DNA of 64,000 nt. Origin: DASQZK01 sp963732905. Lineage in GTDB: Bacteria > Bacteroidota > Bacteroidia > Bacteroidales > GCA-2748055. Location: contig CAVTBM010000001.1 in assembly GCA_963732905.1 (NCBI GenBank), positions 682,001-746,000 on the forward strand, written 5' to 3'. The position numbers were made by a program, and so were the translations under genes. Below, piece by piece: positions 44,833 to 53,813 of the stretch. The notes beneath the pieces were generated by a model. That model ran no database searches and had not been told where the DNA came from. It worked only from the letters and a program-made list of their open reading frames with translations. The first letter of the stretch is position 1. Every line of letters starts with the position of its first letter.

Positions 44833-47592
44833 TTAGAATCGGAAGTTATATGAAATGGTCAGGATAGGCTCGGCAAATATAGACATCTTATACCCCTGGG
44901 TAACATTCTCCTTACTTATAAAATAGACGGAATAAATATTGTTCCGACCGGTAATATTATACACCGAGAGACTCCAGAAACTGTGAGCAAACTGGTCGAC
45001 CCTCAGATTCCCGTCGAGGTTCAGGGACATATCCCATCTGAAATAGTCGTCAACCCGGTATTCGTTCCGCATTGAATAGTTAAGGAAGGTCCCGTTCCGG
45101 AACCGGTAACGGGCAACCGGATAGGTTATAGGCCGCCCGGTAGAATAGACCACATCGGTCGAGATACTGAACCTCCTTGAGAACCTGTAATTACCAACAA
45201 TAGCCAATGAATGCGGCTTGTCGTAGATTGCCGGGAACCATTGGTTGTTATTGATTTTCTCTTCAGTAAAAGAACCACCCGATTTCTCGAAAATCCGGGA
45301 GTAGGTATAACTCAGCCATCCATTCAGTTTCCCCATGCTCTTTCTAAGCATTACTTCAATGCCATAAGCCTTGCCTCTCGTATCGATGATCTCGGTTTCA
45401 ACGTGTTCGTTCATCAGCAGTGTTGCCGCAACCTTATAATCTTTCAGTCCCTGCAGTTTTTTGTAGTACATCTCCACTGAAGTCTCATATATCCCCCCTT
45501 TGAAATTACGGTAAAGGCCGAGAGAAACCTGGTCTGCGATCTGTGGTGTGATATTATTGTCGCTGAGTTTCCATGTATCAGTGGGCGATACACTGAACGT
45601 GTTAGACATGATATGAATATACTGTTTCATTCTCGAATAGCCTAGTTTTACGGATAGCTGATTCGAGAGCAGGTACCGTGCTGAAACACGGGGTTCCAGT
45701 CCGGAATAACTTTTTATGGATTTGAAACCGGAGTAGGTAAGGGTATCCTGCAGGGTAGAAAGGTCATACGGCAAGCCTTTCCTGTACCGGAAGACGGTAC
45801 GGGGCCCGAGGTAATTATACAGGCTGAACCGTAATCCTCCGTTAACAGTAAGCCGGTTGTTCACCTTGTATTCGTCACTGACATATACCGAGTTCAACAG
45901 AGCATGTTCGCTTTCAATGGTCTTTTTCTGAATGATGGACTCACTGCCCAGAGCACTAAGGCTGCCGGGCATCAGGTCATAATAAACATTACTGATCCCG
46001 AAGGTAAGCATGTGGTTGTTTGTCCAGAAATAGGTGAAATCGGATCTCTGCTCATAATAATTGATATAGTAATTCATATCGTATGCTCCTGACGGATTAG
46101 CCTTATCTCCCAGAGTAAACTTGTAATTACTGTATATCAGGTTGTTGGACATGTGAAGTTGCGGATTGAACCGGTGTTTCCATTCCAGGTTCATGATGCG
46201 GTTTCCATAATAATAGGTCGTATCCCTGTTGTTCTTGAAAAAATAGTCGTCACTGTAATAACTCGAAAAACTGACGCTGTTGTCTTTATTCAGGTCATAG
46301 TCGAGCTTAACATTAAAATCGTTGAATGAGGCCTCACTCTTTTGAATGGAGGGATTATTGATACGTTTCAGGATCCAGTTGGAATAGGTCGTTCTGCCGG
46401 ATACAAGAAAAGAGAGTTTTTCCTTAATGATGGGGCCCTCAAGTTCAAAGTTACCCGTCAACGGACTTATCCCACCGCTTCCTGTGAATGTTGTTTTATT
46501 CCCGTCCTTAACGGTCAGGTCCAGCACCGAGGACAGACGTCCGCCCATTTTAGCCGGCACCACGCTTTTATATAATTCAAAATCACGGATAATATCGGCA
46601 TTGAACGCTGAGAAAAAGCCCATCAGGTGAGCAGGGTTGAACACCGGGGCCTTATCGATCAGAATCAGGTTCTGGTCGGCATTCCCGCCCCTGACATTGA
46701 AACCGGTTGTGCCTTCACCAACTGACTGAACACCGGGAAGGAGCAGGGAGACTTTCAGAACATCGGTTTCGCCGATTTTAGGAATCCTCGACATCACCTT
46801 CGTATCTATTCTGTTCAGCCCCATTGAAGTGCTTTCAATGTTATGGTATTTTTGTGCGGTAACTTCCACGGCTTTAAGTTCCGTGATTTTTTCATCCATC
46901 AGGATGTTCAGCTCACCGTCGGAGTATAGGTTTACCGTAAGATTGACATCTTTCTTGCCTATGCACCGGACAATTACCCGGTGTGATCCTTTCGTAAGTT
47001 TGATAAAATAATTTCCGGAAGCATTTGAAACTGTTCCGGTACCTGTATCCTCGGCATAGACTGTCGCTCCGATAACCGGCTCACGGGTGTTGCGGTCCAT
47101 GATCTGCCCGGACAGAATAGCCTGAGCGACCCGCCTGGAATTCGATTTTGATCCGATATCCACTACCATGTTGTTTTCCCGGGAACCTGCTTCATTGGCC
47201 TTTTCTTTTTCCGGTGCAGTCTGGTTTGCCTGTTGAGCGACTGTCATCGGTTTATTTTCAAAATAATGGGACGGGAATTTTGAAGACAGTAATCCTCCGT
47301 TGCTCAGGATGATATCTCCGTTTTCCATGACATTGAAAAATAGTGATTTACCATTTAATGTTGCTTTCAGGACATCAGAAAGACCAGGCTTTCCGGCGGG
47401 GATCTGAACGGTCAGACCGTTAACCCATTCCGGGAGAAAGTAGATATGAATACCCTGATGCACGCTGAGGCTGTCAGCAAAATCACTGAAGGGAATACCC
47501 GCCAGATCCTCCGGAATACTGGTATTTGTCACCTGCGCAGACAGAGTTGCAGATAAAAGTAGTGAGAACGAAAAAAAGATGATTCGTTTCAT
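44833..47592 (-). CDS. TonB-dependent outer-membrane receptor with N-terminal STN domain
   Basis: The 919-residue receptor has a signal peptide ending near LSAQ. Residues about 30-98 look like an STN (secretin/TonB N-terminal) domain: IPFSDFADSLSVHQGIHIYF, followed by GLTVQIPAGKPGLSDVLKA. Then come a linker rich in Gln/Glu, a carboxypeptidase-regulatory-like domain (about 165-245, LSGQIMDRNTREPVIGATV), the plug (about 250-390, GFNVRGGNADQNLILIDKAP) and the barrel ending in ILTISYNFRF. STN domains usually signal to an anti-sigma factor, but none is encoded in the window. Ligand unknown. It lies between the unknown secreted protein and the MG2 gene in the DUF4249 operon. Confidence 0.92.
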   Translation of the reverse strand: MKRIIFFSFSLLLSATLSAQVTNTSIPEDLAGIPFSDFADSLSVHQGIHIYFLPEWVNGLTVQIPAGKPGLSDVLKATLNGKSLFFNVMENGDIILSNGGLLSSKFPSHYFENKPMTVAQQANQTAPEKEKANEAGSRENNMVVDIGSKSNSRRVAQAILSGQIMDRNTREPVIGATVYAEDTGTGTVSNASGNYFIKLTKGSHRVIVRCIGKKDVNLTVNLYSDGELNILMDEKITELKAVEVTAQKYHNIESTSMGLNRIDTKVMSRIPKIGETDVLKVSLLLPGVQSVGEGTTGFNVRGGNADQNLILIDKAPVFNPAHLMGFFSAFNADIIRDFELYKSVVPAKMGGRLSSVLDLTVKDGNKTTFTGSGGISPLTGNFELEGPIIKEKLSFLVSGRTTYSNWILKRINNPSIQKSEASFNDFNVKLDYDLNKDNSVSFSSYYSDDYFFKNNRDTTYYYGNRIMNLEWKHRFNPQLHMSNNLIYSNYKFTLGDKANPSGAYDMNYYINYYEQRSDFTYFWTNNHMLTFGISNVYYDLMPGSLSALGSESIIQKKTIESEHALLNSVYVSDEYKVNNRLTVNGGLRFSLYNYLGPRTVFRYRKGLPYDLSTLQDTLTYSGFKSIKSYSGLEPRVSARYLLSNQLSVKLGYSRMKQYIHIMSNTFSVSPTDTWKLSDNNITPQIADQVSLGLYRNFKGGIYETSVEMYYKKLQGLKDYKVAATLLMNEHVETEIIDTRGKAYGIEVMLRKSMGKLNGWLSYTYSRIFEKSGGSFTEEKINNNQWFPAIYDKPHSLAIVGNYRFSRRFSISTDVVYSTGRPITYPVARYRFRNGTFLNYSMRNEYRVDDYFRWDMSLNLDGNLRVDQFAHSFWSLSVYNITGRNNIYSVYFISKENVTQGYKMSIFAEPILTISYNFRF

Positions 47593-47596
47593 AAGG

Positions 47597-48307
47597 TTAG
47601 TCTGTCAGTTGGTCAATATATTTGATCAAATCTTTAAGGCGGTTATCATCGGAGCGATCAATATAGATCTGTTTCTCTCTTATATATTTCCGGATAGCCT
47701 GTTTCTGATCCGGGAATAATTTTAGCAGCGATGAATTTCGCCGGAGTTTGTAAAGGTTGTTATCCCTGATAAGAAACAGGGTTCTTACCAGATCAAATTT
47801 GCCGCCACCCATCTTATCCTCATCCGACATCAGTTTTTGCCATTTGGCGACTAATTTTAATCTGCCATCGAAAATCAGCTCATAATACCCGGTGTACGTA
47901 TGGCTACAATCGGCGGTGAGGTTATCCAGGTTAATAAAGGTGTAGGCATTCAGGGTGAAGGACATCACCTCCTGAGAATTCAGAACCACAGGAAAAGTCC
48001 CGTCCTTTCTGTACAAAGGCATGATCAGGGCATCCTGGTAAATATCATATTTCACGAGGACATTCCGGAAACTTTCATATTTAGTACTTACCGTACTTTT
48101 CACCCAGTTCTGATCACCAAAATAGGGATAACCGTTCTGAACCGACTGGTACTGATAAAGCCAGCCACTGACCAGGGCATCCAGTGAATCCGGGGCAGAA
48201 GAGGGATACCTTACCTGATTTTCAATCCTGGCGGCATGTTCAGTATACCCCGACGCATGTACCGGAAGCAAAGTAAGCACTGACATGAACATAGATAGAA
48301 TAGACAT
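47597..48307 (-). CDS. secreted protein of unknown function in a TonB-receptor operon
   Basis: Start set at MSILSMFMSVLTLL, giving a signal peptide and 236 residues. An upstream ATG at 48361 overlaps the previous stop by eight bases but would put 18 polar residues before the signal; it may still be used through coupling. The mature part (about 22-236) is mixed alpha/beta with aromatic-rich stretches (GYPYFGDQNWV, SHTYTGYYELIFDGRLKLVAKWQ) and a basic, helical C-terminus. I recognise no domain. Being next to the TonB receptor suggests it binds or delivers the receptor ligand in the periplasm or at the surface. Confidence 0.75.
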   Translation of the reverse strand: MSILSMFMSVLTLLPVHASGYTEHAARIENQVRYPSSAPDSLDALVSGWLYQYQSVQNGYPYFGDQNWVKSTVSTKYESFRNVLVKYDIYQDALIMPLYRKDGTFPVVLNSQEVMSFTLNAYTFINLDNLTADCSHTYTGYYELIFDGRLKLVAKWQKLMSDEDKMGGGKFDLVRTLFLIRDNNLYKLRRNSSLLKLFPDQKQAIRKYIREKQIYIDRSDDNRLKDLIKYIDQLTD

Positions 48308-48353
48308 TTTGCAATATGTTATATTAGAGTTCTCAGGTCGGAAACGTGAGCAC

Positions 48354-49565
48354 TCATTCATGCTCCTTATAATTGACTAATTCAATTTCACCGTTTAGTT
48401 TTCCTTCCGCCATGGTACTTCCGGATGTTGGCGCATCAATCCAGAAAGCGGGTTTTGTTTTTGTGCCCACAACCGAACAATCATAACATTTTGGAAGATT
48501 TACCAGAAACGCAAGTGTATCATTCAGGAAAGAATCGTAATAGTTGAAAAGAAACCACCAACTGTGAATAAGTTCCGGGGTATTACGGTAAATCGAGTCA
48601 AGCACCTCCATAGACTGGCAATCGCCAAATCCTGTAACGATATATCCAAGCCTCTTCACATCACTTCTGTCAATAAAGATCCGTTTGGTTTTTACCTCGG
48701 AAGCTTCGAAAATACCCAGCACAGGGTAATCCGGATTCCCTGCCTTCCTGATGTTACCGACGAGTTCACCCGGAATGGGATCGAAAAAACCGCCCGAGCC
48801 TTCATTGATCTTCCTGATTTTGTCGAGGTAAATATAGTTATCCCTGGTGAGGGCTGATTGCTTAATCTCGACACTATATCTTACTGCCAGCTTATTCTGG
48901 CTGGATGCCACAAAGAAAAGGTTCTCCTTTTTTACTTCATTTCTCACGAGATTCTCAGTGGTCCCGATGTGGATACCGTTGGAACGTTGATTCTGCCAGC
49001 AGCTCTTCTGTTCCTCCGGATAAGGATAGGGTGGCCTGATCTCCCACGTTTCATTCCATTCCCATTTATAATACCGGGAATACGAACTGCCTGCATCATC
49101 ACTGTTGATATATACATTGACACCGTTCTGACTTGAGCCCTGAGCGTGCGGGTCGTTAATGTCAATCGAGTAATAAACACTGTCGACGGGCACAGCCTTC
49201 AGCATCTCCTGGTAGTCGGATTCAAATTCCATCCCGTCACTGGTGACGATATGAAGCATGTACTTATTTCCAGTAATGGGAATCAGATCGGGACCAGACT
49301 GATAATTCCCGTCTGATACTTCGTCCAGCGGAAAATCGGTTCCGGTTTCATCTGAAATGATCACAACCGCATTGGTTTCAGGAGGGCTCACATTTGAATT
49401 ATAGGGAAAACTACGGCTTAATTTTACCGTTGCGGCCGGACTTTCATTGGTGAGAAAAGCATCTACGACCAGCAAATTGTCATATTTTCTGATGTCAGGA
49501 TTAAAAGGCTCAATACAAGCCTGAAGGCTGATCAGAACGATCAGCGCTTTCGTCAAAGCTCTCAT
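48354..49565 (-). CDS. DUF4249 surface lipoprotein
   Basis: The start MRALTKALIVLISLQAC gives a lipoprotein signal and 403 residues; an in-frame ATG at 49601 adds 12 residues. The mature protein begins IEPFNPDIRKYDNLLVVDAFLTNE, the usual opening of DUF4249 proteins, and continues as beta-rich domains (NYQSGPDLIPITGNKYMLHI). The C-terminal region includes paired Cys residues (CYDCSVVG). DUF4249 genes commonly adjoin TonB receptors in Bacteroidota and may act like SusD as ligand-binding partners. It is the first gene of the operon. Confidence 0.88.
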   Translation of the reverse strand: MRALTKALIVLISLQACIEPFNPDIRKYDNLLVVDAFLTNESPAATVKLSRSFPYNSNVSPPETNAVVIISDETGTDFPLDEVSDGNYQSGPDLIPITGNKYMLHIVTSDGMEFESDYQEMLKAVPVDSVYYSIDINDPHAQGSSQNGVNVYINSDDAGSSYSRYYKWEWNETWEIRPPYPYPEEQKSCWQNQRSNGIHIGTTENLVRNEVKKENLFFVASSQNKLAVRYSVEIKQSALTRDNYIYLDKIRKINEGSGGFFDPIPGELVGNIRKAGNPDYPVLGIFEASEVKTKRIFIDRSDVKRLGYIVTGFGDCQSMEVLDSIYRNTPELIHSWWFLFNYYDSFLNDTLAFLVNLPKCYDCSVVGTKTKPAFWIDAPTSGSTMAEGKLNGEIELVNYKEHE

Positions 49566-49884
49566 CTGAGAAAGGTGGTCTGTTAATTGGTTATAAAACA
49601 TGTAAAATTATTAAAATATTTTATAAACCAATCACTGTTAGCAGATAATTGCATTGGGGACAGGTACGCGTATTCACAATATCAGTTTCTCCGAAGGATC
49701 TTCAAAGCCAATTTCTACAGAATTTCTACAGAATTCACAAGATAAATTTGCATAGGCTAATCACATGCCAAAATGGGTTCTGAAATGACATGCTGAAAGC
49801 CTGTTTTACCGTGAAATTAAAACAATCGGAAGAATTAGACTATTTTGAAAAATTTACCCGTCCTGCGTATTAAAAAAGAAAATA
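49566..49884. other. divergent intergenic region
   Basis: This 319-base region separates the leftward DUF4249 operon from the rightward HEAT-repeat gene. It is AT-rich with one 12-base direct repeat (ATTTCTACAGAA, near 49709 and 49721). No box matching TAnnTTTG exactly is seen; TATTTTG occurs at about 49841. Confidence 0.35.
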
Positions 49885-50463
49885 ATGAAAGACAAGGATA
49901 ATCAGGCAGAACCTGACTTTAGTTTCATTCCTGAAGAAATCAGGCCGCTGGTCAGAGGACTTATTTCGGAAGAAGGGATGAGCCGTATGAAGGCCAGAAA
50001 CCTTTTGGTTAAGCAAGGATCAGCGAATTTACAATATTTCGGGATGCTGCTTCATACAGATAATCGTTTGCTACGCTGGGAGACAGCCAAAGTGATAGAG
50101 GAAATTGCTGATGAAACATCCGTTCCGCTTTTTCTGAACCTCCTTGAGGACAGTGATGATGATATACGGTGGATCGCCGCCGAAGGTCTGATCAGAATTG
50201 GGAAAAAGTCCATTCGACCGCTTCTCGGAAAGCTGATTCTCAAAGGAGATTCCTTTTTTATGAAAGTCGGTGCGCATCATATACTGAAATCCCTTAGCCA
50301 CGGGAAAGAACGTGAACAACTCATGCCACTGCTGAGAGCCCTGCAGAATTATGGTGAGTTTGATAACCTGGTGGTAGTTGAAGCTTCACGGATATTGCAA
50401 AATATTGATGAGATCTGGAATCCCGGTGAAGCACAAAAAGAAGATGGAGTAAGACCTGGTTAA
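49885..50463 (+). CDS. HEAT-repeat protein
   Basis: The 192-residue protein is built of helical pairs with HEAT/PBS-lyase-type repeats: RLLRWETAKVIEEIADE, DDIRWIAAEGLIRIGKK and later FMKVGAHHILKSLS. The N-terminal ~35 residues are charged and less repetitive (PEEIRPLVRGLISEEG). Such short HEAT proteins are scaffolds or regulators of partner proteins. There is no signal peptide, so it is cytosolic. It starts the rightward stress/signalling region and may be co-transcribed with the Usp gene 246 bases on. Confidence 0.85.
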   Translation: MKDKDNQAEPDFSFIPEEIRPLVRGLISEEGMSRMKARNLLVKQGSANLQYFGMLLHTDNRLLRWETAKVIEEIADETSVPLFLNLLEDSDDDIRWIAAEGLIRIGKKSIRPLLGKLILKGDSFFMKVGAHHILKSLSHGKEREQLMPLLRALQNYGEFDNLVVVEASRILQNIDEIWNPGEAQKEDGVRPG

Positions 50464-50709
50464 CAGCAGGAAGGTCAATTATCCCCGATGATATTCCGTG
50501 ATTTTTTCTTAACTTTTGACTCTCAAAACCGGTTTGAAGCTTTGAAGGCCAACAATTTCTATGGTTATAATGTTACTCTTGCATTTCAGGTTCTATAATG
50601 TCATACAACGGCTTAAAATTACTGCGTAAGGGAGCTTTCCCCATCCGTTCCTGTGAAAGGGACATTTTCCCTGCAGATTGCAATAAAATCTTTTCAAAAA
50701 ACAAATGAT

Positions 50710-51576
50710 ATGAAAAATGTAATTGTACCGGTCGATTTTTCACCGTTATCCCTTAAAGGAATTGATTATGCCCTTGTCCTTGCCGGGAAGTATAAGGCGG
50801 AGATTCAGCTCGTTCATGTTCTGCAGGAAAGTAATGTGGAATACAAGAGTGAGTTTGAAAAGGAGAAGCTTGATGTTCAGCATAAATTTGAAGAGATCCT
50901 TGAGAAATATGCACGAAAGGCCTCGGGGATAAAAATCTCAACCATTATAAAGCAGGGGAAAATTCACCAGGAAGTGGTAGAACAGGCCGATGCATTCGAT
51001 GATTCGGTTGTTGTTATTTCAACGCACGGCGGCTCTGGTTTTGAGGAATTGTTCATCGGAAGTAATGCCTTTAAAATGGTTTCATCCACTACGAGACCGG
51101 TATTTACACTCCGGGGAGAAAAGGTTCCGGGGCGTATCCGGAAAATTGTTCTGCCCATCGACGTGACCAATGAAACCCGTGAGAAAGTGCCTTTTACAGC
51201 GAAACTGGCGTCGCTGTTTGGTGCTGAGATCCACGTTGTAACCGTTACCTCGGCAGAGGTGGAAGATATCACTAAAAAGATTGAACAGTATGCAATCTCA
51301 GTGGATAACTACCTGAAAAACCTGAAAGTTAAATGCGTCCGGGATTCGCTTTTCGGAAGTAACCTGACGGATATCACCATTGACTATGCGACTTCAGTGA
51401 ATGCAGACCTGATAGCGATCATGTCGGAACAGGAAAAAAGCATCAGTAATCTCCTCCTCGGGAACTACGCCCACCAGATGGTCAATAAGTCGGTTATACC
51501 GGTACTGGTCATCTCCAACAGACATATCGGGATTGTCACAGAGAGCTTCAAAACCGAGGGTATGTATTACGAATAG
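50710..51576 (+). CDS. tandem universal stress protein (two Usp domains)
   Basis: Start at MKNVIVPVDFSPLSLKG (288 residues); the upstream frame from 50653 adds 19 residues that do not fit the family. Domain 1 spans about 1-140 with VISTHGGSGFEELFIGSNAFKMV, resembling the ATP-binding GxxGxxxxxxGS loop. Domain 2 (about 150-285) has IVLPIDV at the start and IMSEQEKSISNLLLGNYAHQMVN. Tandem Usp proteins respond to stress such as oxygen or growth arrest. The MFS gene starts six bases downstream, so the two are co-transcribed. Confidence 0.93.
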   Translation: MKNVIVPVDFSPLSLKGIDYALVLAGKYKAEIQLVHVLQESNVEYKSEFEKEKLDVQHKFEEILEKYARKASGIKISTIIKQGKIHQEVVEQADAFDDSVVVISTHGGSGFEELFIGSNAFKMVSSTTRPVFTLRGEKVPGRIRKIVLPIDVTNETREKVPFTAKLASLFGAEIHVVTVTSAEVEDITKKIEQYAISVDNYLKNLKVKCVRDSLFGSNLTDITIDYATSVNADLIAIMSEQEKSISNLLLGNYAHQMVNKSVIPVLVISNRHIGIVTESFKTEGMYYE

Positions 51577-51582
51577 GGGATA

Positions 51583-52968
51583 ATGATGACGAAATCGACG
51601 ACCAGGGTACTGATCCTTCTGTTCGCGGGAGTGTTGATGGGAGCTCTGGATATTGCCGTAATCGGGCCGGCCATCCCCTCTATTCAGGAAAGTCTGGGCA
51701 TTTCCGACAGAGCCATTCCCTGGATATTCAATATTTACGTGCTGATGAGCCTCATTTCGGCTCCGCTGATGGGAAAGCTTTCCGATATTTACGGGAGACG
51801 CATGGTGTATACCATTGATATTATCATTTTTGCAGCCGGTTCGGTGATTGTCATGACATCCCCCGGCTTTTCAATGATACTGGCCGGCAGAGCCGTTCAG
51901 GGTTTTGGTGCCGGCGGTATCTTCCCGGTGGCTGCCGCTGTGATCGGTGATACGATACCCCGTGAAAAGCAGGGTTCAGCACTGGGACTGATCGGAGCGG
52001 TTTTCGGTCTTGCCTTCATCATCGGACCGGCGATTGGCGGAGCACTTCTTCTCCTGAGCTGGAGATGGATATTTGGAGTAAATATTCCCTTCGCAGCCGT
52101 CCTTGTCTTCTACTCACTCCGCATATTGCCGGCAGATAAAAAGCCGGGTGCCGTAGAGTTCGACTGGACGGGGATGATCCTGCTGATCGTGTCATTATCC
52201 TCTTTCGCTTTGGGGATCAACCGCATCGACGCTTCCCACTTCCTGCAAAGTGTGGGCTCAACGCGGGTCTGGCCCCTCATTTGCCTGTCGGTGCTTATCC
52301 TCCCGTTTTTTTACCGGGTCCAGAAAAGATCCACTCATCCTACCATCCATCTCGGTCTCCTGAGGTCAAAGCAACTGCTTTTTACCTATTTCATTGCCTT
52401 TGGTGCCGGGCTTGGCGAACTGGCTACCATCTATTTCCCCTCCCTTGCCAAAGCTGCTTTCGGCGTTACGGAGTCCACCGCAAGCTTCATGTTGATACCT
52501 CTCGTGTTCACTCTGTTTATTGCCGCACCCCTGGCAGGCAGGATCATCGATAAAGCCGGCTCCAGGCTGGTCATCACGACCGGTATTCTGACACTGATGG
52601 CCGGGTTGTTCCTCCTTTCCCTTCTTCCGGTCACTCATACAGTCTTTTATGGATCAGGAATGCTGATAGGTATCGGACTGGCATTCCTTCTCGGCGCACC
52701 TCTGAGGTACATTATGAATAATGAAACAGGGCAGGGTGAGCGGGCTGCAGGGCAAAGCCTGCTGACCATTTTTACCAGCACAGGCCAGCTTTTCAGTGCA
52801 GCACTGGTAGGTGCACTCATTGCCAGTAAAGGTGGAGGAATCCCCGGCTTCGATTTTGCTTTTCTGGTACTGGCCTTCGTTATGGCTATCCTTTTGATAC
52901 CGGCATACGGACTGAAAAGCAGAGAAGCAGAAAAAGTAACTGCAGATTTAAAACTGAAAGATGAGTGA
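51583..52968 (+). CDS. 14-TM MFS exporter (DHA2-type drug:H+ antiporter)
   Basis: A 461-residue transporter with about 14 helices. It carries the MFS loop motif GKLSDIYGRRMVY (after helix 2) and an antiporter-type motif C in helix 5 (FGLAFIIGPAIGGALL). An acidic residue in helix 1 (GVLMGALDIAVIGP) fits the proton relay of drug/H+ antiporters. It probably exports toxic or waste compounds. A second ATG three bases inside could be the true start. Being coupled to a Usp gene suggests expression under stress. Confidence 0.92.
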   Translation: MMTKSTTRVLILLFAGVLMGALDIAVIGPAIPSIQESLGISDRAIPWIFNIYVLMSLISAPLMGKLSDIYGRRMVYTIDIIIFAAGSVIVMTSPGFSMILAGRAVQGFGAGGIFPVAAAVIGDTIPREKQGSALGLIGAVFGLAFIIGPAIGGALLLLSWRWIFGVNIPFAAVLVFYSLRILPADKKPGAVEFDWTGMILLIVSLSSFALGINRIDASHFLQSVGSTRVWPLICLSVLILPFFYRVQKRSTHPTIHLGLLRSKQLLFTYFIAFGAGLGELATIYFPSLAKAAFGVTESTASFMLIPLVFTLFIAAPLAGRIIDKAGSRLVITTGILTLMAGLFLLSLLPVTHTVFYGSGMLIGIGLAFLLGAPLRYIMNNETGQGERAAGQSLLTIFTSTGQLFSAALVGALIASKGGGIPGFDFAFLVLAFVMAILLIPAYGLKSREAEKVTADLKLKDE

Positions 52969-53010
52969 AGCATTCCCCGGCTTTCCGGAACGGATCATAC
53001 CAGATCCCTT

Positions 53011-53042
53011 CTTGCCTTTGAAACTGAAAAGTACTAATTTTG
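53011..53042 (+). promoter_or_regulatory. promoter of the two-component/NRAMP gene group
   Basis: CTTG (53011-53014) is followed after 20 bases by TAATTTTG (53035-53042), a complete match to TAnnTTTG. The ATG at 53082 lies 40 bases after it. This is the best -33/-7 pair in the window. Confidence 0.6.
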
Positions 53043-53081
53043 GCTTTCTCAACCGGAACTTACCCTTAAAAGGCAAACGTG

Positions 53082-53771
53082 ATGAAGATTCTGGTCATTG
53101 AAGATGAAATTACTCTGAATATCAGCATCGTCTCTTTCCTGAAACGAAAAGGTTTTATTTGTGAATCAGCCGTTAATTATGATGAGGCCAAAATGAAAAT
53201 CCACCTTTATGAATATGACTGCATCCTTGTTGATATCGAACTGCCTGGTGGAAGCGGCCTTAATATAGTAAGAGAACTTATGGAAATTCATGATGGTGCC
53301 GGAATCCTTATTATTTCTGCGCTCATGACACTGAATGATAAAATTACGGGTCTGAACATCGGGGCCGATGATTACCTCACCAAACCCTTTCACCTCGATG
53401 AATTACTTGCAAGAGTGAATTCCATTCTCCGGAGAAAAAAATTCCAGGGTGCTCCCGACTTGATCTACCGGGAGATAAGGGTTATACCGGCAACAATGGA
53501 TGTGTTTGTGAATGCCAATCCCGTAAATCTTACACATACCGAATATGATCTGCTCATTTTCCTGATCACAAATCCCGACCGTGTGCTCAGGAAAGAGATG
53601 ATCGCTGAACATATCTGGGGAGATGATATCGACCAGGCTGATACGTTCGATTTTCTGTATAACCACATTAAGAACCTAAGGAAAAAATTACTGAGGGCCG
53701 GAGCAGCAAAATATATTCAAACCCTGTACGGTGTGGGTTATCAGTTTTCGGATAAAAGGAATACCGGCTGA
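53082..53771 (+). CDS. OmpR/PhoB-family response regulator
   Basis: A 229-residue regulator, starting at ATG 53082 (a GTG sits just before). The receiver (about 1-115) has EDE at 7-9, the phosphorylation site Asp51 (LVDIELPGG) and Lys in LTKPF. The winged-helix DNA-binding domain (about 130-225) has LTHTEYDLLIFLITNPDRVLRKEMI and the usual end TLYGVGYQF. It begins a cassette with two kinases downstream, 42 bases before the hybrid kinase, and should bind DNA when phosphorylated. Confidence 0.95.
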   Translation: MKILVIEDEITLNISIVSFLKRKGFICESAVNYDEAKMKIHLYEYDCILVDIELPGGSGLNIVRELMEIHDGAGILIISALMTLNDKITGLNIGADDYLTKPFHLDELLARVNSILRRKKFQGAPDLIYREIRVIPATMDVFVNANPVNLTHTEYDLLIFLITNPDRVLRKEMIAEHIWGDDIDQADTFDFLYNHIKNLRKKLLRAGAAKYIQTLYGVGYQFSDKRNTG

Positions 53772-53813
53772 TTTATAAGTTTCCTTGAAGGATTGATAAA
53801 TAAAAACATACCC

